The position numbers were made by a program, and so were the translations under genes. The notes under the pieces were generated by a model. The model did no database searches. It saw only the letters and a list, made by a program, of their open reading frames with translations, and was not told the origin of the DNA. Positions 1 through 9,061 of a stretch of 64,000 nucleotides of DNA are shown here, piece by piece. Origin of the DNA: Phyllobacterium brassicacearum (GTDB lineage Bacteria > Pseudomonadota > Alphaproteobacteria > Rhizobiales > Rhizobiaceae); the NCBI RefSeq assembly GCF_003010955.1, contig NZ_PGGO01000010.1, positions 124,001 through 188,000 of the forward strand, given 5' to 3'. Position 1 is the stretch's first letter, and every line of letters starts with the position of its first letter.

Positions 1-150
1 GTGTTTCTTGCCCAGCGCCAACAGCTGCTCCAGTGCATCGCCCGGCTTGACTGCATCATCATCACGCAGCCAGAAACGGGCACAGCGGTTCGCATGGATC
101 CAGCGCGCAAGTTCGGCCCGCAATGGTCTCCACACTGCATCATCTGTCAT
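1..150 (-). CDS. Polysaccharide deacetylase-like protein, N-terminal part (runs off the window)
   Basis: Only the first 50 codons lie in the window, starting at an ATG at 150. That start overlaps the stop of the upstream glycosyltransferase as ATGA, so the two are probably translationally coupled. The visible protein begins MTDDAVWRPLRAELARWI and contains ARFWLRDDDAV. An early aromatic-Leu-Arg-Asp-Asp-Asp motif is typical of a group of alphaproteobacterial proteins annotated as polysaccharide deacetylases next to glycosyltransferases. The catalytic part is outside the window, so the family call rests on this N-terminal motif and the neighbour. Confidence 0.6.
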   Translation of the reverse strand, partial: MTDDAVWRPLRAELARWIHANRCARFWLRDDDAVKPGDALEQLLALGKKH

Positions 151-1241
151 TCGCCACGCTCCACACAGTCTCGCAACAGTTGATCCAGTCGTTTTGAAGC
201 AACTTCCAGCGAACGTTCCTCGAGCACGAATCTGCGCGCCTCCCGGCCCATTGCACTGCGCCATTCGTCGCCATCCAGCATCTGCGCAATGGCATCCGCA
301 TAGGCACGGATATCGCCCGTCTCTGTCAATATCCCCGTCACGCCATGCTGGACTACCTCGGGCACGCCAGCAGTCGCCTGTGCCACCACCGGCAAGCCGG
401 CTGCCTGCGCCTCCATATAGGCGATGCCGTAGGCCTCGCCGGTCCCGGGCCACACATACGTGCCCCCTTGGCCAAGAAGCTCTTCAATCTCCGCGGCCTG
501 CTTCTGACCTAGCCATTCGACGCGATGCTGGCCGAAGTCTGCGAACATTGCCCGTACTTCGTCACGTGCTGGACCATCGCCGATGACAGTCAGTCGCCAT
601 TGCCTGCGCACGATAAGGGCCAGAGCCCTGGCGAGCATCCTGTAACTCTCGAGCTTGTCTCCCGGTCGCATCATTGCAACTGTTACAAGGCGTTTTGGAT
701 TGTACTGTGCAATTTTGGAGCGAAACGCCGAAACGTCGATAAAAGGCTCAAGGCGTTCCAGACGCGCTTCGGGGATACTGGCGGCAAGTCCCACCTCATC
801 GCGCCTGGTGAAGCAAATGTTGACAGCAGCCTTCCGCACCATGTCAACCACCAGCGATTGCAATCCGGCCCAATCGGTGTCGGCCCGCCGTCTGGAATAG
901 GAAGCTTCGGCAGTCACACAAGGAATTGTCCACGCGGCCACGAGCGGCGGTCCTATGAGATCCGGCGCCTTGTAATAGGGGTGATAGCAAAACCAGAGAT
1001 CGGGCTTCCTGTCCCGGCGCCATTCGTTTGAAAGGCGTTCGACCTCGCGTCGCGCCAGCACAGCGAGCTGCCCTCGCCCCCCGGCCTCCGGCGTAGCAGA
1101 AAAGCTTCGCAGCTCCGAGGCAATCTCAACACTATGCCCCGCCAATCGTAGGGCCGCTATCAGCAGCCGTGCCATCTGCCGGTCGCCCGAAGGCACCGGA
1201 TGATTGGGCGATTTGAGCGGGGCGTAGAAGGCAATGTGCAT
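147..1241 (-). CDS. GT4-type glycosyltransferase
   Basis: The 364-residue protein would transfer a sugar from an activated donor to a surface glycan or small acceptor in the cytoplasm. It has the GT-B layout. The N-terminal acceptor half starts MHIAFYAPLKSPNHPVPSGD. The C-terminal donor half has GDGPARDEV, a WLG strand, and the retaining-enzyme motif GEAYGIAYMEAQAAGLPVV, in which two glutamates about seven residues apart contact the nucleotide sugar. It overlaps the following deacetylase-like gene by 4 nt. Donor and acceptor cannot be inferred. The pairing suggests synthesis and trimming of one cell-surface polysaccharide. Confidence 0.85.
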   Translation of the reverse strand: MHIAFYAPLKSPNHPVPSGDRQMARLLIAALRLAGHSVEIASELRSFSATPEAGGRGQLAVLARREVERLSNEWRRDRKPDLWFCYHPYYKAPDLIGPPLVAAWTIPCVTAEASYSRRRADTDWAGLQSLVVDMVRKAAVNICFTRRDEVGLAASIPEARLERLEPFIDVSAFRSKIAQYNPKRLVTVAMMRPGDKLESYRMLARALALIVRRQWRLTVIGDGPARDEVRAMFADFGQHRVEWLGQKQAAEIEELLGQGGTYVWPGTGEAYGIAYMEAQAAGLPVVAQATAGVPEVVQHGVTGILTETGDIRAYADAIAQMLDGDEWRSAMGREARRFVLEERSLEVASKRLDQLLRDCVERGE

Positions 1242-1446
1242 GTGGCTTTATGGATCATGAAAGCGGATTCGTCCTGCAAGAAGCTTGCACACCCATTTGC
1301 GCGCAATTGCAAGCAACTACACATAAATGTCATCCGGCTCGAACCTTGTGCTGCCATCATTGGAGAGCAATGCCGGAAGCGGAGTTCATCTCGCCAAATC
1401 AACATTCGTCGCTTAAGTTAGTTTGATTGAAATCAATCCGGTATCC

Positions 1447-3168
1447 ATGACAGCAGCCTACACAGTGCCCCGCTTTTCCGAACGCTCCCTGCGCAGGGCA
1501 CGACTGGCTTCCGGGCTGATCATGCTCGTCTTCGTGACGTTGCATCTTGGAAACCATGCGCTGAACCTGATTTCCCTCAACGCCGCGGAAGAAGGCCGAC
1601 TGTGGTTTACGGCTATCTGGCGTAACCCGATTGGCACAGCCCTGCTCTACGGTGCCGTGTTCGTCCATATTACGCTTGTCATGCGATCGCTCTACCTGCA
1701 CCGGACGCTTGTCATGCCGGTACGCGAGGCTCTGCAGGTCATTCTTGGGTTGCTGATTCCACTCCTCATTATCGAGCATGTCGTTGCAACGCGCGTACGC
1801 TTCGAAATGATGGGGCTGCAGGACAGTTACGAGTCTGTCATACGCGCACTTTGGATCGACTCTCCCATGGGCGGCCTGCGTCAATCGATTGCCCTCCTTG
1901 TCATCTGGACCCACGGCTGCATAGGCGTCCATTTCTGGTTGCGTTATCGTGATTGGTACTCAAGGGCCGCGCCATTCTTGCTGACGTTCGCAATCCTTCT
2001 GCCCGTGCTCGCTCTGCTTGGCTTTGCAGACACGGGGCGGATCCTTGAGAGTGAGCCCGTTCAGTCCAGCTACGGTAGCGGCTACGGCAGGACCTATGGC
2101 TCTACCGGATATGACCATGCGTCGTCGGCAATTGTTGAACATCAAATCCAGCGCGTTCAAACGGCCAAATACACGCTTTATGGCGGATTTGCCGGCGCGC
2201 TGATGTTCGTATTTGCCATGCGAACCCGACGCAGCTGGCGCGAACGCGCCAACCAGATTGAAATCCGTTACCCCGAAGGCGAGACCGTTCGTGTTCCGCG
2301 CGGCTTCAGTGTCCTTGAGGCGAGCCGTCTCGGCGGGATTCCGCACTACGCGGTCTGCGGCGGCAAGGGACGTTGCTCGACCTGCCGGGTCCAGGTTGTT
2401 GAAGGGTCGGCGACCCTGCCGCCGCCGGAATCGATCGAGCGGTCGACGCTGATCCGCATCGGTGCAGATCCCGGAGTGAGGCTGGCCTGCCAGCTTCACC
2501 CCATAAGTAATATCAGCGTGGTGCCTCTGCTCGTGCCAGCCGTTGAGGGTATCGTTCCTGTGGGCAGTCAGCAGGTCAAGCCGGGCCGCGAACAGGAAAT
2601 CGCCATCCTCTTTTGCGATATCCGTAGCTTCACCATGCTCACGGAAGAGCGGCTTCCCTATGACATTGTCTTCCTGCTGAACCGCTACTTCGCCATTGTC
2701 GGCCAGGCGGTGGAGCGTTCGGGCGGGCGGTTGGACAAATTCATCGGGGATGGGGCCATGGCGCTGTTCGGCCTCAACAGCTCACCGGAAGAGGGTTGCC
2801 GCCATGCGCTCAAGGCCGCAGCTGTCATCATCAAGGAGATAGACCGTCTCAATGAGGAATTGGCCGCCGAACTTCCAATTCCGATCCGGGTTGCCATCGG
2901 CATTCATAGCGGACCGGCTATCGTCGGCGCCATGGGTTATGGATCAGTCAAGAACCTGACAGCCATCGGCGACACCGTCAACGTCGCCAGCCGCCTTGAG
3001 TCTGTCGCCAAGGAACTCGACGCAACGGTGGTCGTGTCGGAACCCACGATCGTCCGCGCGGGTTCGGATACCGGGAAACTTGAAAGCCGGGAGATCGCTA
3101 TTCGCGGGCGGGCAGAGCCGCTGCGCGTCTATATCGTTTCCGGAGAGACAAGCGAACGGTTCACATGA
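1447..3168 (+). CDS. cyaC: Redox-responsive membrane adenylate cyclase, CyaC type
   Basis: The protein has about 573 residues. The first ~250 form about six membrane helices rich in histidines (LHLGNHALN, FVHITLVMRS, IIEHVVATR, WTHGCIGVHFW), resembling an SdhC/FrdC-type haem-b anchor. A [2Fe-2S] ferredoxin domain follows with CGGKGRCSTC and a later Cys in RLACQLHP. The last ~190 residues are a class III nucleotide cyclase: ILFCDIRSFT and KFIGDGAMALFG carry the metal-binding aspartates. This order matches Sinorhizobium CyaC, a known quinone/redox-responsive adenylate cyclase. The ATG at 1447 was chosen over an upstream in-frame TTG at 1423; neither has a strong ribosome site. The stop overlaps the next start as ATGA. 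Confidence 0.8.
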   Translation: MTAAYTVPRFSERSLRRARLASGLIMLVFVTLHLGNHALNLISLNAAEEGRLWFTAIWRNPIGTALLYGAVFVHITLVMRSLYLHRTLVMPVREALQVILGLLIPLLIIEHVVATRVRFEMMGLQDSYESVIRALWIDSPMGGLRQSIALLVIWTHGCIGVHFWLRYRDWYSRAAPFLLTFAILLPVLALLGFADTGRILESEPVQSSYGSGYGRTYGSTGYDHASSAIVEHQIQRVQTAKYTLYGGFAGALMFVFAMRTRRSWRERANQIEIRYPEGETVRVPRGFSVLEASRLGGIPHYAVCGGKGRCSTCRVQVVEGSATLPPPESIERSTLIRIGADPGVRLACQLHPISNISVVPLLVPAVEGIVPVGSQQVKPGREQEIAILFCDIRSFTMLTEERLPYDIVFLLNRYFAIVGQAVERSGGRLDKFIGDGAMALFGLNSSPEEGCRHALKAAAVIIKEIDRLNEELAAELPIPIRVAIGIHSGPAIVGAMGYGSVKNLTAIGDTVNVASRLESVAKELDATVVVSEPTIVRAGSDTGKLESREIAIRGRAEPLRVYIVSGETSERFT

Positions 3169-4031
3169 ACAAACTCTGGAAGCGCCGATTTCGCCGATTT
3201 AGAGATCGCCTGGCCGGCAAGTTCTTTGATACGCGTTACGGCCGCGAGCTGCTGATCAACGCGATTGGTCCACGGGTCCAGACCATGACCATCGATTGCG
3301 GAGACCATGTCATAACTTTCATGCCGGGCGACTACATCGGCAAGAAAATCTTCCGCAAAGGTCATTTCGAGCGGGACCATGTTGACCGCCTGCTCGCGAT
3401 CCTCAAGGAACGGCAACTTCTGCGCGAGGGTTGCACCCTGCTCGAGCTTGGCGGCAACATCGGTACGCAGACAATTTACTTCGCCCTGAGCGGATCCTTT
3501 TCCCGAATTGTGAGCGTCGAACCCGACCCGCGAAACTTCGAGCTGCTGCGCACCAATATATCCCAGAACAAGCTGGGCGACCTGGTGACACTGGTCAACT
3601 CGGCCGCCGGCGAAACAGAAGGCGAGATCGATTTTTTCCAGCACCGGAACAACTATGGCAAAAGCAGCGCGTTTCGGCAGAGTGCAGCGGACAGCAAGAT
3701 TGTCGTGCTGGTGCAGCCCGTGAGCAAGATCCTTGCTGATGCCGGCACTTCGTTAGACGACATTGGGCTGGTCTGGATGGATATCGAGGGTTACGAACCC
3801 CGCGCCTGCCGGTCAATGGAGGCCCTGCTCTCCCGCAAAGTCCCGCTCTATATGGAATTCTCCCCTGTCTTTTATGGGCAGGAGCAAACATCGGCCTTCG
3901 TGCAATACCTTGCCGGATTTTACGAAGAAGGCATGATCTTCCGCGAGGACGGCATCGCGTCAGTGAAAGTGAAGGATATCCCTGCCGGAGAACAGCAGTT
4001 CGATCTGTTGTTATTCGACACGCCGGTATAG
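3165..4031 (+). CDS. FkbM-family SAM-dependent methyltransferase
   Basis: The 288-residue protein has the Rossmann SAM-binding core: LLELGGNIGTQTIYFA is motif I, IVSVEPDPRNFELLR provides the acidic residue that binds ribose, and LVWMDIEGYE is the family signature near the C-terminal part. FkbM proteins O-methylate sugars or secondary-metabolite hydroxyls. Its start overlaps the cyclase stop by 4 nt, so the two are co-translated, although a functional link is not obvious. Its 3' end overlaps the convergent methyltransferase gene by 21 nt. The substrate is unknown; glycan methylation would suit the glycosyltransferase nearby. Confidence 0.8.
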   Translation: MNKLWKRRFRRFRDRLAGKFFDTRYGRELLINAIGPRVQTMTIDCGDHVITFMPGDYIGKKIFRKGHFERDHVDRLLAILKERQLLREGCTLLELGGNIGTQTIYFALSGSFSRIVSVEPDPRNFELLRTNISQNKLGDLVTLVNSAAGETEGEIDFFQHRNNYGKSSAFRQSAADSKIVVLVQPVSKILADAGTSLDDIGLVWMDIEGYEPRACRSMEALLSRKVPLYMEFSPVFYGQEQTSAFVQYLAGFYEEGMIFREDGIASVKVKDIPAGEQQFDLLLFDTPV

Positions 4032-4493
4032 GAAATACCTGCCCACCTCCACGCCAGGGAGCACCGGCAGCGGCTCCAGATGCGGGTGCCGCAATTCCAG
4101 TCCGCTGACCGCATAGCCGTGCGGCGCGACGAGGCCGGCCATGAGCTGTGGCAGCCAGGTCAGCGTGATCGCGTCCTTGTCGTCATATCCCGTGCCAATA
4201 TCGACATGTGCGAGAGCAGCGTTGATACCGATGAACTTCCGGGCGGTTTCCCTGATTTCACCGACAACCATATTTTCAGGTTCGGGTACCGAGGTCTTGT
4301 GTGCGCCGACAGCGCGGTCGAAGACAATGATTCTCCGGTCCGGAAAACATTCACGCAAATGATCGAAGGTGCGGCCGTTGCCAAGTCCGAGCTCAAGCAC
4401 CGGACCACCCAGCCCGTCCAACCTGCCGCGGAGGTGATTGAGAATTTCGCGCTGGGCCGTCATGCGGGAAATGAAGCTGTCAAGACGACTCAT
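4011..4493 (-). CDS. Small class I SAM-dependent methyltransferase
   Basis: The chosen start (ATG at 4493) gives 160 residues beginning MSRLDSFISRM, the usual size and N-terminus of a compact rhizobial methyltransferase family (possibly Pfam Methyltransf_17). Motif I is GPVLELGLGNGRTFDHLRE and the acidic end of strand 2 is IIVFDRAVG. The frame stays open upstream to 4685, but that extension looks noncoding. It is convergent with the FkbM gene and their ends overlap by 21 nt. The substrate is unknown. Confidence 0.7.
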   Translation of the reverse strand: MSRLDSFISRMTAQREILNHLRGRLDGLGGPVLELGLGNGRTFDHLRECFPDRRIIVFDRAVGAHKTSVPEPENMVVGEIRETARKFIGINAALAHVDIGTGYDDKDAITLTWLPQLMAGLVAPHGYAVSGLELRHPHLEPLPVLPGVEVGRYFLYRRVE

Positions 4494-4763
4494 GTGAACT
4501 CGGTATCCGTATTGATGCAGGTGATCGGGCTTAACACGCGGAAAGCTGATGGTCGACATCCAGTATGTCGCTGGGAAAAACTTTGAACAGTCCAAAGGCC
4601 ATGTGAGAGAGGTTTGAGATGGATTTGATCCATTCTTGCACGGAAATAACCAAATCCCGGACAAAAAATCGTGACTTCGGTACAAGATTCTCCACCCTGG
4701 CTTGCATTTTGGGTGTTGCCGGTTGTGGGCGAACGAGGTGCTGATTATTTTTGATTAGTAACT

Positions 4764-4778
4764 TGACTCATTTTATCA
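4764..4778. promoter_or_regulatory. Candidate iron-responsive operator (TGA-N9-TCA) upstream of the ECF sigma gene
   Basis: The sequence TGACTCATTTTATCA fits the TGA-N9-TCA pattern attributed to RirA iron-responsive operators in rhizobia. It overlaps a plausible -35 (TTGACT, 4763-4768), with TATAGC 18 nt downstream as a possible -10. Binding here would block transcription of the sigma factor gene at 4902. The rest of the 4494-4901 gap shows no other gene. Confidence 0.55.
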
Positions 4779-4901
4779 TGTTAAACTATAGCTGCTCTTG
4801 CAACATTGACGGCCCACTTTACTCCCTACTTTCTCGAATAGAATGTGGGGCGTGGAGTAATTAATCCTCATTGCAATCATACAGCAAAAGAATTCCAAAC
4901 A

Positions 4902-5420
4902 ATGGAAAAAGAACAAAACTCCTGCAATGGCAATGTTCTTGTAAACGCTTTGATTCAATATAAGCCAAAACTTATCAAGATTGCCGAAAACGTTCTGCAC
5001 TCGCATGCACAATCAGAAGATATATTTCATGACGCTATTATCAAGGCATGTACAATGCGTTCCGACTGCATACAGTGCCCGGTGGGGTATGCCTGTCGCA
5101 TGGTCTACAATCTCGCCCTCGACGAAGCGCGCAAACAATCGCATGAAAGGCACCACAGGATGCCGATTGATGGCGTGGAATCTATCCCGGCGCCGAGTGT
5201 GAGCGCACTCGATTGCATGGTGACCACAGAGACTTTACGTGAAGTCCTTAACTCTTTGAAAAGCCTGCCAAAACGAACGCACGACGCCTTTGTCCGCCAT
5301 CGCATCGACGGGGTTCCGCAGAAGGATATTGCGGAAGAGTTGGGCGTTTCCAGAACGCTCGTCAACTTCATGATCAAAGATGCGCACCGCGCCTGCCAGC
5401 GGACCCTCAATGCCGCGTAG
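4902..5420 (+). CDS. ECF sigma factor of the iron-starvation (RpoI/PvdS) type
   Basis: The 172-residue protein has sigma region 2 (SEDIFHDAIIKAC, then CRMVYNLALDEARK) and region 4 (LPKRTHDAFVRHRIDGVPQ, then KDIAEELGVSRTLVNFMIK with the helix-turn-helix). No FecR-like anti-sigma gene is adjacent, as with PvdS and RpoI, whose control is transcriptional. An iron-box candidate lies upstream, and matched TAAAT/CGT promoters drive the nearby siderophore genes. The ATG at 4902 was preferred; an in-frame GTG at 4845 would add 19 unlikely residues. The 3' end overlaps the end of fhuB by 14 nt in antisense. Confidence 0.85.
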   Translation: MEKEQNSCNGNVLVNALIQYKPKLIKIAENVLHSHAQSEDIFHDAIIKACTMRSDCIQCPVGYACRMVYNLALDEARKQSHERHHRMPIDGVESIPAPSVSALDCMVTTETLREVLNSLKSLPKRTHDAFVRHRIDGVPQKDIAEELGVSRTLVNFMIKDAHRACQRTLNAA

Positions 5421-7401
5421 ACAAGCGGCGGCCGCGGATAAGTAGCACAGCAAAAACCGGACCGCCCAGCAACGTCGCGACAAGGCCCGTCGGCAACTGC
5501 CACGGGAAATAGATAGTACGGCCGATGAAGTCGGCTGTTGCCATGAGCAACGCTCCGGACAGTGCCGAACCCATCAGATGCGGCAGGCCCCGGGTCAGCC
5601 CAAGCCGTTGTGCGAGGTGCGGAGCCATCAGGCCAACAAAGCTCAAAGGTCCAACGATCAGGGTGGCAACGGCCGTAAGCAGCGCGCCAATGCCAAGGAT
5701 CAGGATTTGGAGCTTCTTCACGTCAACGCCGTGCGAATGCGCCGATACATCACCCAACGCGAATTGCTGTAGCGGGCGAACGAGGAGTGTAACCGAGATT
5801 GCACCGACAATTGCCAATATCAATATTATCAATGACATAGTACTACTCACCCCGTAGGTCGAGCCAGCCATCCAGCTGATCAGTGACAGGGCGCGGGGAT
5901 CGCCCGAGGCGAGTACGACAGAGATCAGCGCCGTTAGAAATGCACCCAGCGATACGCCGAGTATCAGGAACTGGTTGCCGGAATGGGCTGTGCGGCTCAT
6001 GGCAAAGAGAATGCCCAGGACCGTCGCTGCGCCCACAAGACCTCCGATGAGTCGATCTCCAATGGTCGGCTCAGCGACAACGAACAAGACACAAAGCAAT
6101 CCGAACGCCGTACCGGCGCTGACGCCCAGAACCTCCGGGCTTGCCATGGCGTTACCGGTCAGACGCTGCAACAGGCTACCGGCAAGCGCCAGCATTATAC
6201 CCGCAGAAGTTGCGGCAACGAGCCGTGGCAGGCGCCAGGGGAGCACGGATTTCAAAGTGGCGCCAGTATGGCTTATCCACGATCCGTCGACGCCTCTGCC
6301 GACAAATATTGTGACCAATGCTACGGCCAAAACAAGACCAGCAAGAGCTGTTATCAACAATAAGGGCCTTCTGATTGTGGTGGGGCTTAATCTGCCTTGA
6401 ACCGCCGTTTGCAGGGAACCGCCGCGCTTCATCATGACCAGCAGCAGTACCGGCATACCGATGAGCGCAGTCGCGGCGCCAGTAGGCACGTAACTGCCTG
6501 TTTTTGCCGTGTAAACTTGCATGATCTGGTCAACGATGATCAGGAGAGCCGCCCCGATAAGCGGAGCCACAATGAGCCGGGTATTGATCCGCCGGGCACC
6601 TACCGCCCTCGCGATAGCAGGCGCGGCCAGACCGAGAAATCCGATCACACCGACGGCGCTGACTGTGAACGTTGTCAGGGCCACGGCAACAAACAGCGCA
6701 GCGGCCCGGACAAATTGCAGTTTGATTCCAATGCCTTGCGCTGCCTCACCAAGCGTCAGCACACCCAGCTGCCGGACGAGCAGTAACGCAAGGATGGAAC
6801 AACCGATTACTTTCGGGAAAAGACCAGAGACCGCGCGCCAGTCATTCTGGTTCAGCGACCCCCCACCCCAGACAAACAGACCTGACAGGTAGTGGTCATT
6901 CATCAGGGTCAGCAGCGTAACGATTGCCGTACAGTACAGGCCAGTGACCAGTCCTGTCAGGATCACAGTGACTGGCTGGAATTTGAATCGCCATGCGACT
7001 GCAAAGACTACGGCCATCGCGGCGAAACCACCGAAAGCCGTTGCCGTGTCGCGGCTCCACCCGAGAAGCGCTGGAAACCACAGCATCGCAACACCGAGTG
7101 CGAGCTGCGCTCCTGCCTCCACGCCCAGGGTCGAAGGTGAAGCGAGCGGATTGCGCAGCACATGCTGGAAAAGAACGCCCGATAGTCCTAGCGCAAAACC
7201 GCAGACGCAAGACATCGCAAGCCGCGGCAACAGGCTGTAATGCAGAAGGACTGCCTGGCTATCACCGGCCGACGGCATAGAAAAGAAGGCACTGACTCCG
7301 GTGCTGCCGATCAAAGGACCGAGGTTGATCGCAGTGATGGCAGCGGCCAGGCACCACAGCAAAGCGGTTGCGAATGAAGGATGGGCCGTAACATATCTCA
7401 T
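5407..7401 (-). CDS. fhuB: Fe(III)-hydroxamate ABC transporter permease, fused double-length
   Basis: At 664 residues this is the fused form in which two FecCD-type permease units lie in one chain (about 1-330 and 340-664). Each half has the multi-helix pattern and a copy of the conserved coupling segment: GVLFQHVLRNPLASPSTLGV in the first half and LLQRLTGNAMASPEVLGV in the second. It carries ferri-siderophore from the periplasmic binding protein across the inner membrane with FhuC as ATPase. Its ATG overlaps the fhuD stop by 4 nt. It is the last gene of the receptor-fhuC-fhuD-fhuB operon. Confidence 0.9.
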   Translation of the reverse strand: MRYVTAHPSFATALLWCLAAAITAINLGPLIGSTGVSAFFSMPSAGDSQAVLLHYSLLPRLAMSCVCGFALGLSGVLFQHVLRNPLASPSTLGVEAGAQLALGVAMLWFPALLGWSRDTATAFGGFAAMAVVFAVAWRFKFQPVTVILTGLVTGLYCTAIVTLLTLMNDHYLSGLFVWGGGSLNQNDWRAVSGLFPKVIGCSILALLLVRQLGVLTLGEAAQGIGIKLQFVRAAALFVAVALTTFTVSAVGVIGFLGLAAPAIARAVGARRINTRLIVAPLIGAALLIIVDQIMQVYTAKTGSYVPTGAATALIGMPVLLLVMMKRGGSLQTAVQGRLSPTTIRRPLLLITALAGLVLAVALVTIFVGRGVDGSWISHTGATLKSVLPWRLPRLVAATSAGIMLALAGSLLQRLTGNAMASPEVLGVSAGTAFGLLCVLFVVAEPTIGDRLIGGLVGAATVLGILFAMSRTAHSGNQFLILGVSLGAFLTALISVVLASGDPRALSLISWMAGSTYGVSSTMSLIILILAIVGAISVTLLVRPLQQFALGDVSAHSHGVDVKKLQILILGIGALLTAVATLIVGPLSFVGLMAPHLAQRLGLTRGLPHLMGSALSGALLMATADFIGRTIYFPWQLPTGLVATLLGGPVFAVLLIRGRRLSTRH

Positions 7402-8267
7402 GTGCTTGCTTCGGCGAGCAATCGGGCGAAACGGGTTGCCGCAGGCAGTGTGCCAAACATCAGCACGCTTGCCATGCGTTGAACGTGTCCTGCCTGGACA
7501 AACGGCATGCTTTGCCAGAGCGGACTCCCCGGCAGTTTTGCAAGCACGTCCGGAGGTATCGGATCCATGTAGAAAAGCCTCGCGTCGCCGAGATCAAACA
7601 GATCGGCCATGCCGATATCTGCAAATCCCCACTCGTTGGTTGACCGCGTCCAGGCGTTTTGCAGCTCAAGCCTGTCGAACACATCCTGAAAAATGCCGCC
7701 AGGTCCATATATGCGAATGTTGCGTTCATCGATGAACGTAATGACCGCGAGCTTGCCAAGATGCCTGGTCGCCGTCTGTGCTGCACGTAATTCCATCTCC
7801 GAGCGGTCGATCAGCGCTTCCGCCTCTGTCGTGCGCCCAAGCATACGTCCAAGTTCCCGCGTTGCATCAATGATATGCGGAAAAGGCGACGAGCCAAGCG
7901 CATGAATCGGGAACGATTTGACCGGCGCGATCTGTTCCAGCTGTGGCCTGACCCATTCAAGGTACGGCGTGGAGACAATCAAATCCGGTCTCAATAGCTG
8001 CAACAGCTCCATGTTGACCTCATGGGCGGAGCCGAGATTGACCACCTTTGCCGGCAAAGGCGGTTCCACTGTCCAGTCCGCCCATGCCGGCGTGTCAACC
8101 AGTCCGACGGGCGGCACGCCAAGCTCAATCATCGTTTGTGCCAGACCGTAGTCCAGCGAAACAACTCTCGAGGCAGAGGTTGCTTCCTGCGCCCTTAAAG
8201 GCACACAAGAACAACCAAGCATTGCCGCCGCCCCGAACAGAAAGTCGCGTCTACATATTGAGAGCAT
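7398..8267 (-). CDS. fhuD: Periplasmic ferri-siderophore-binding protein
   Basis: The start at 8267 gives 289 residues beginning MLSICRRDFLFGAAAMLG, a twin-arginine-type signal (RRDFL followed by a hydrophobic stretch). The mature part is a class III (FhuD/BtuF) binding protein: VVSLDYGLAQTMIELGVPPVG starts the first lobe, LLRPDLIVSTPYLEW is the usual 'pdLii' segment, and a long helix links the lobes. It would deliver the siderophore to FhuB. The frame is open upstream, but the added residues are not family-like. There are 4 nt between the fhuC stop and this start. Confidence 0.88.
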   Translation of the reverse strand: MLSICRRDFLFGAAAMLGCSCVPLRAQEATSASRVVSLDYGLAQTMIELGVPPVGLVDTPAWADWTVEPPLPAKVVNLGSAHEVNMELLQLLRPDLIVSTPYLEWVRPQLEQIAPVKSFPIHALGSSPFPHIIDATRELGRMLGRTTEAEALIDRSEMELRAAQTATRHLGKLAVITFIDERNIRIYGPGGIFQDVFDRLELQNAWTRSTNEWGFADIGMADLFDLGDARLFYMDPIPPDVLAKLPGSPLWQSMPFVQAGHVQRMASVLMFGTLPAATRFARLLAEAST

Positions 8268-8271
8268 TTGC

Positions 8272-9051
8272 CTAAAGCACGTAGCTGATGGGAGTCTGTG
8301 TTTCCGGATGCCGGAATATCCCCATGCGCACGCCATAGATCGCATCGAGCCTGTCCGTCGTGATCAGTGCTTCTGTCTCGTCATGAGCCACCAGCCTGCC
8401 GCCGGACAACGCAATAACCTGGTCGCAATAGCGCGCCGCCATGTTGATATCGTGCAGGACGATGAGCACAGATCGATTATGGTCGTGTGCCAGCGACTGG
8501 ATCAGACGCATCACCTCGATCTGATGATTAATGTCCAGAGCCGAGATCGGCTCGTCAAGAAGCAGACATTCTGTGTCCTGTGCAACCAGCATCGCCAGGA
8601 AGGCGCGCTGGCGTTCACCGCCCGACAAAGTATCCACAATACGATCAGCCATCGCCGTCATGGATGTCAGCTCCAGTGCTTCCTCGACCTTGGCCCTGTC
8701 GTTACCGGAGAAACGTCCAAGCGCTCCATGCCAGGGATAGCGGCCGAGAGCAACGACCTCCTTTACCGTCATACCGTCGGTGTCGGGAGCCTGTTGCGGC
8801 AGATAGGCGACCTTCCTGGCATATTCTTTGGCTCGGAACGAACCCAAGGCCTGCCCCAGACATTCGGCGCGCCCTCGCGTGGGCGTTTGAAAGCGCGCCA
8901 ATATCTTCAACAACGTCGATTTGCCCGAGCCGTTGTGACCAAGGATGCCGACCACTTCGCCCCGCGGAACGTCCAGCGTCAATGGATGCAGCAATGTTCG
9001 CCCATCCACATCGTAACCGATACCGTTCAGCGAAAAGGCCGTTCCGTTCAT
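8272..9051 (-). CDS. fhuC: Ferri-siderophore ABC transporter ATPase
   Basis: This 259-residue ABC ATPase has Walker A GHNGSGKST, Q-loop YLPQQAP, signature LSGGERQR, Walker B CLLLDEP and H-loop VLHDINMAA. That set is diagnostic of FepC/FhuC-family siderophore ATPases. The start at 9051 (MNGTAFSLNGIGYDVDG) lies 10 nt after the receptor stop. An upstream open stretch to 9312 is antisense shadow inside the receptor gene. It powers FhuB. Confidence 0.92.
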   Translation of the reverse strand: MNGTAFSLNGIGYDVDGRTLLHPLTLDVPRGEVVGILGHNGSGKSTLLKILARFQTPTRGRAECLGQALGSFRAKEYARKVAYLPQQAPDTDGMTVKEVVALGRYPWHGALGRFSGNDRAKVEEALELTSMTAMADRIVDTLSGGERQRAFLAMLVAQDTECLLLDEPISALDINHQIEVMRLIQSLAHDHNRSVLIVLHDINMAARYCDQVIALSGGRLVAHDETEALITTDRLDAIYGVRMGIFRHPETQTPISYVL

Positions 9052-9061
9052 CACATACTCG

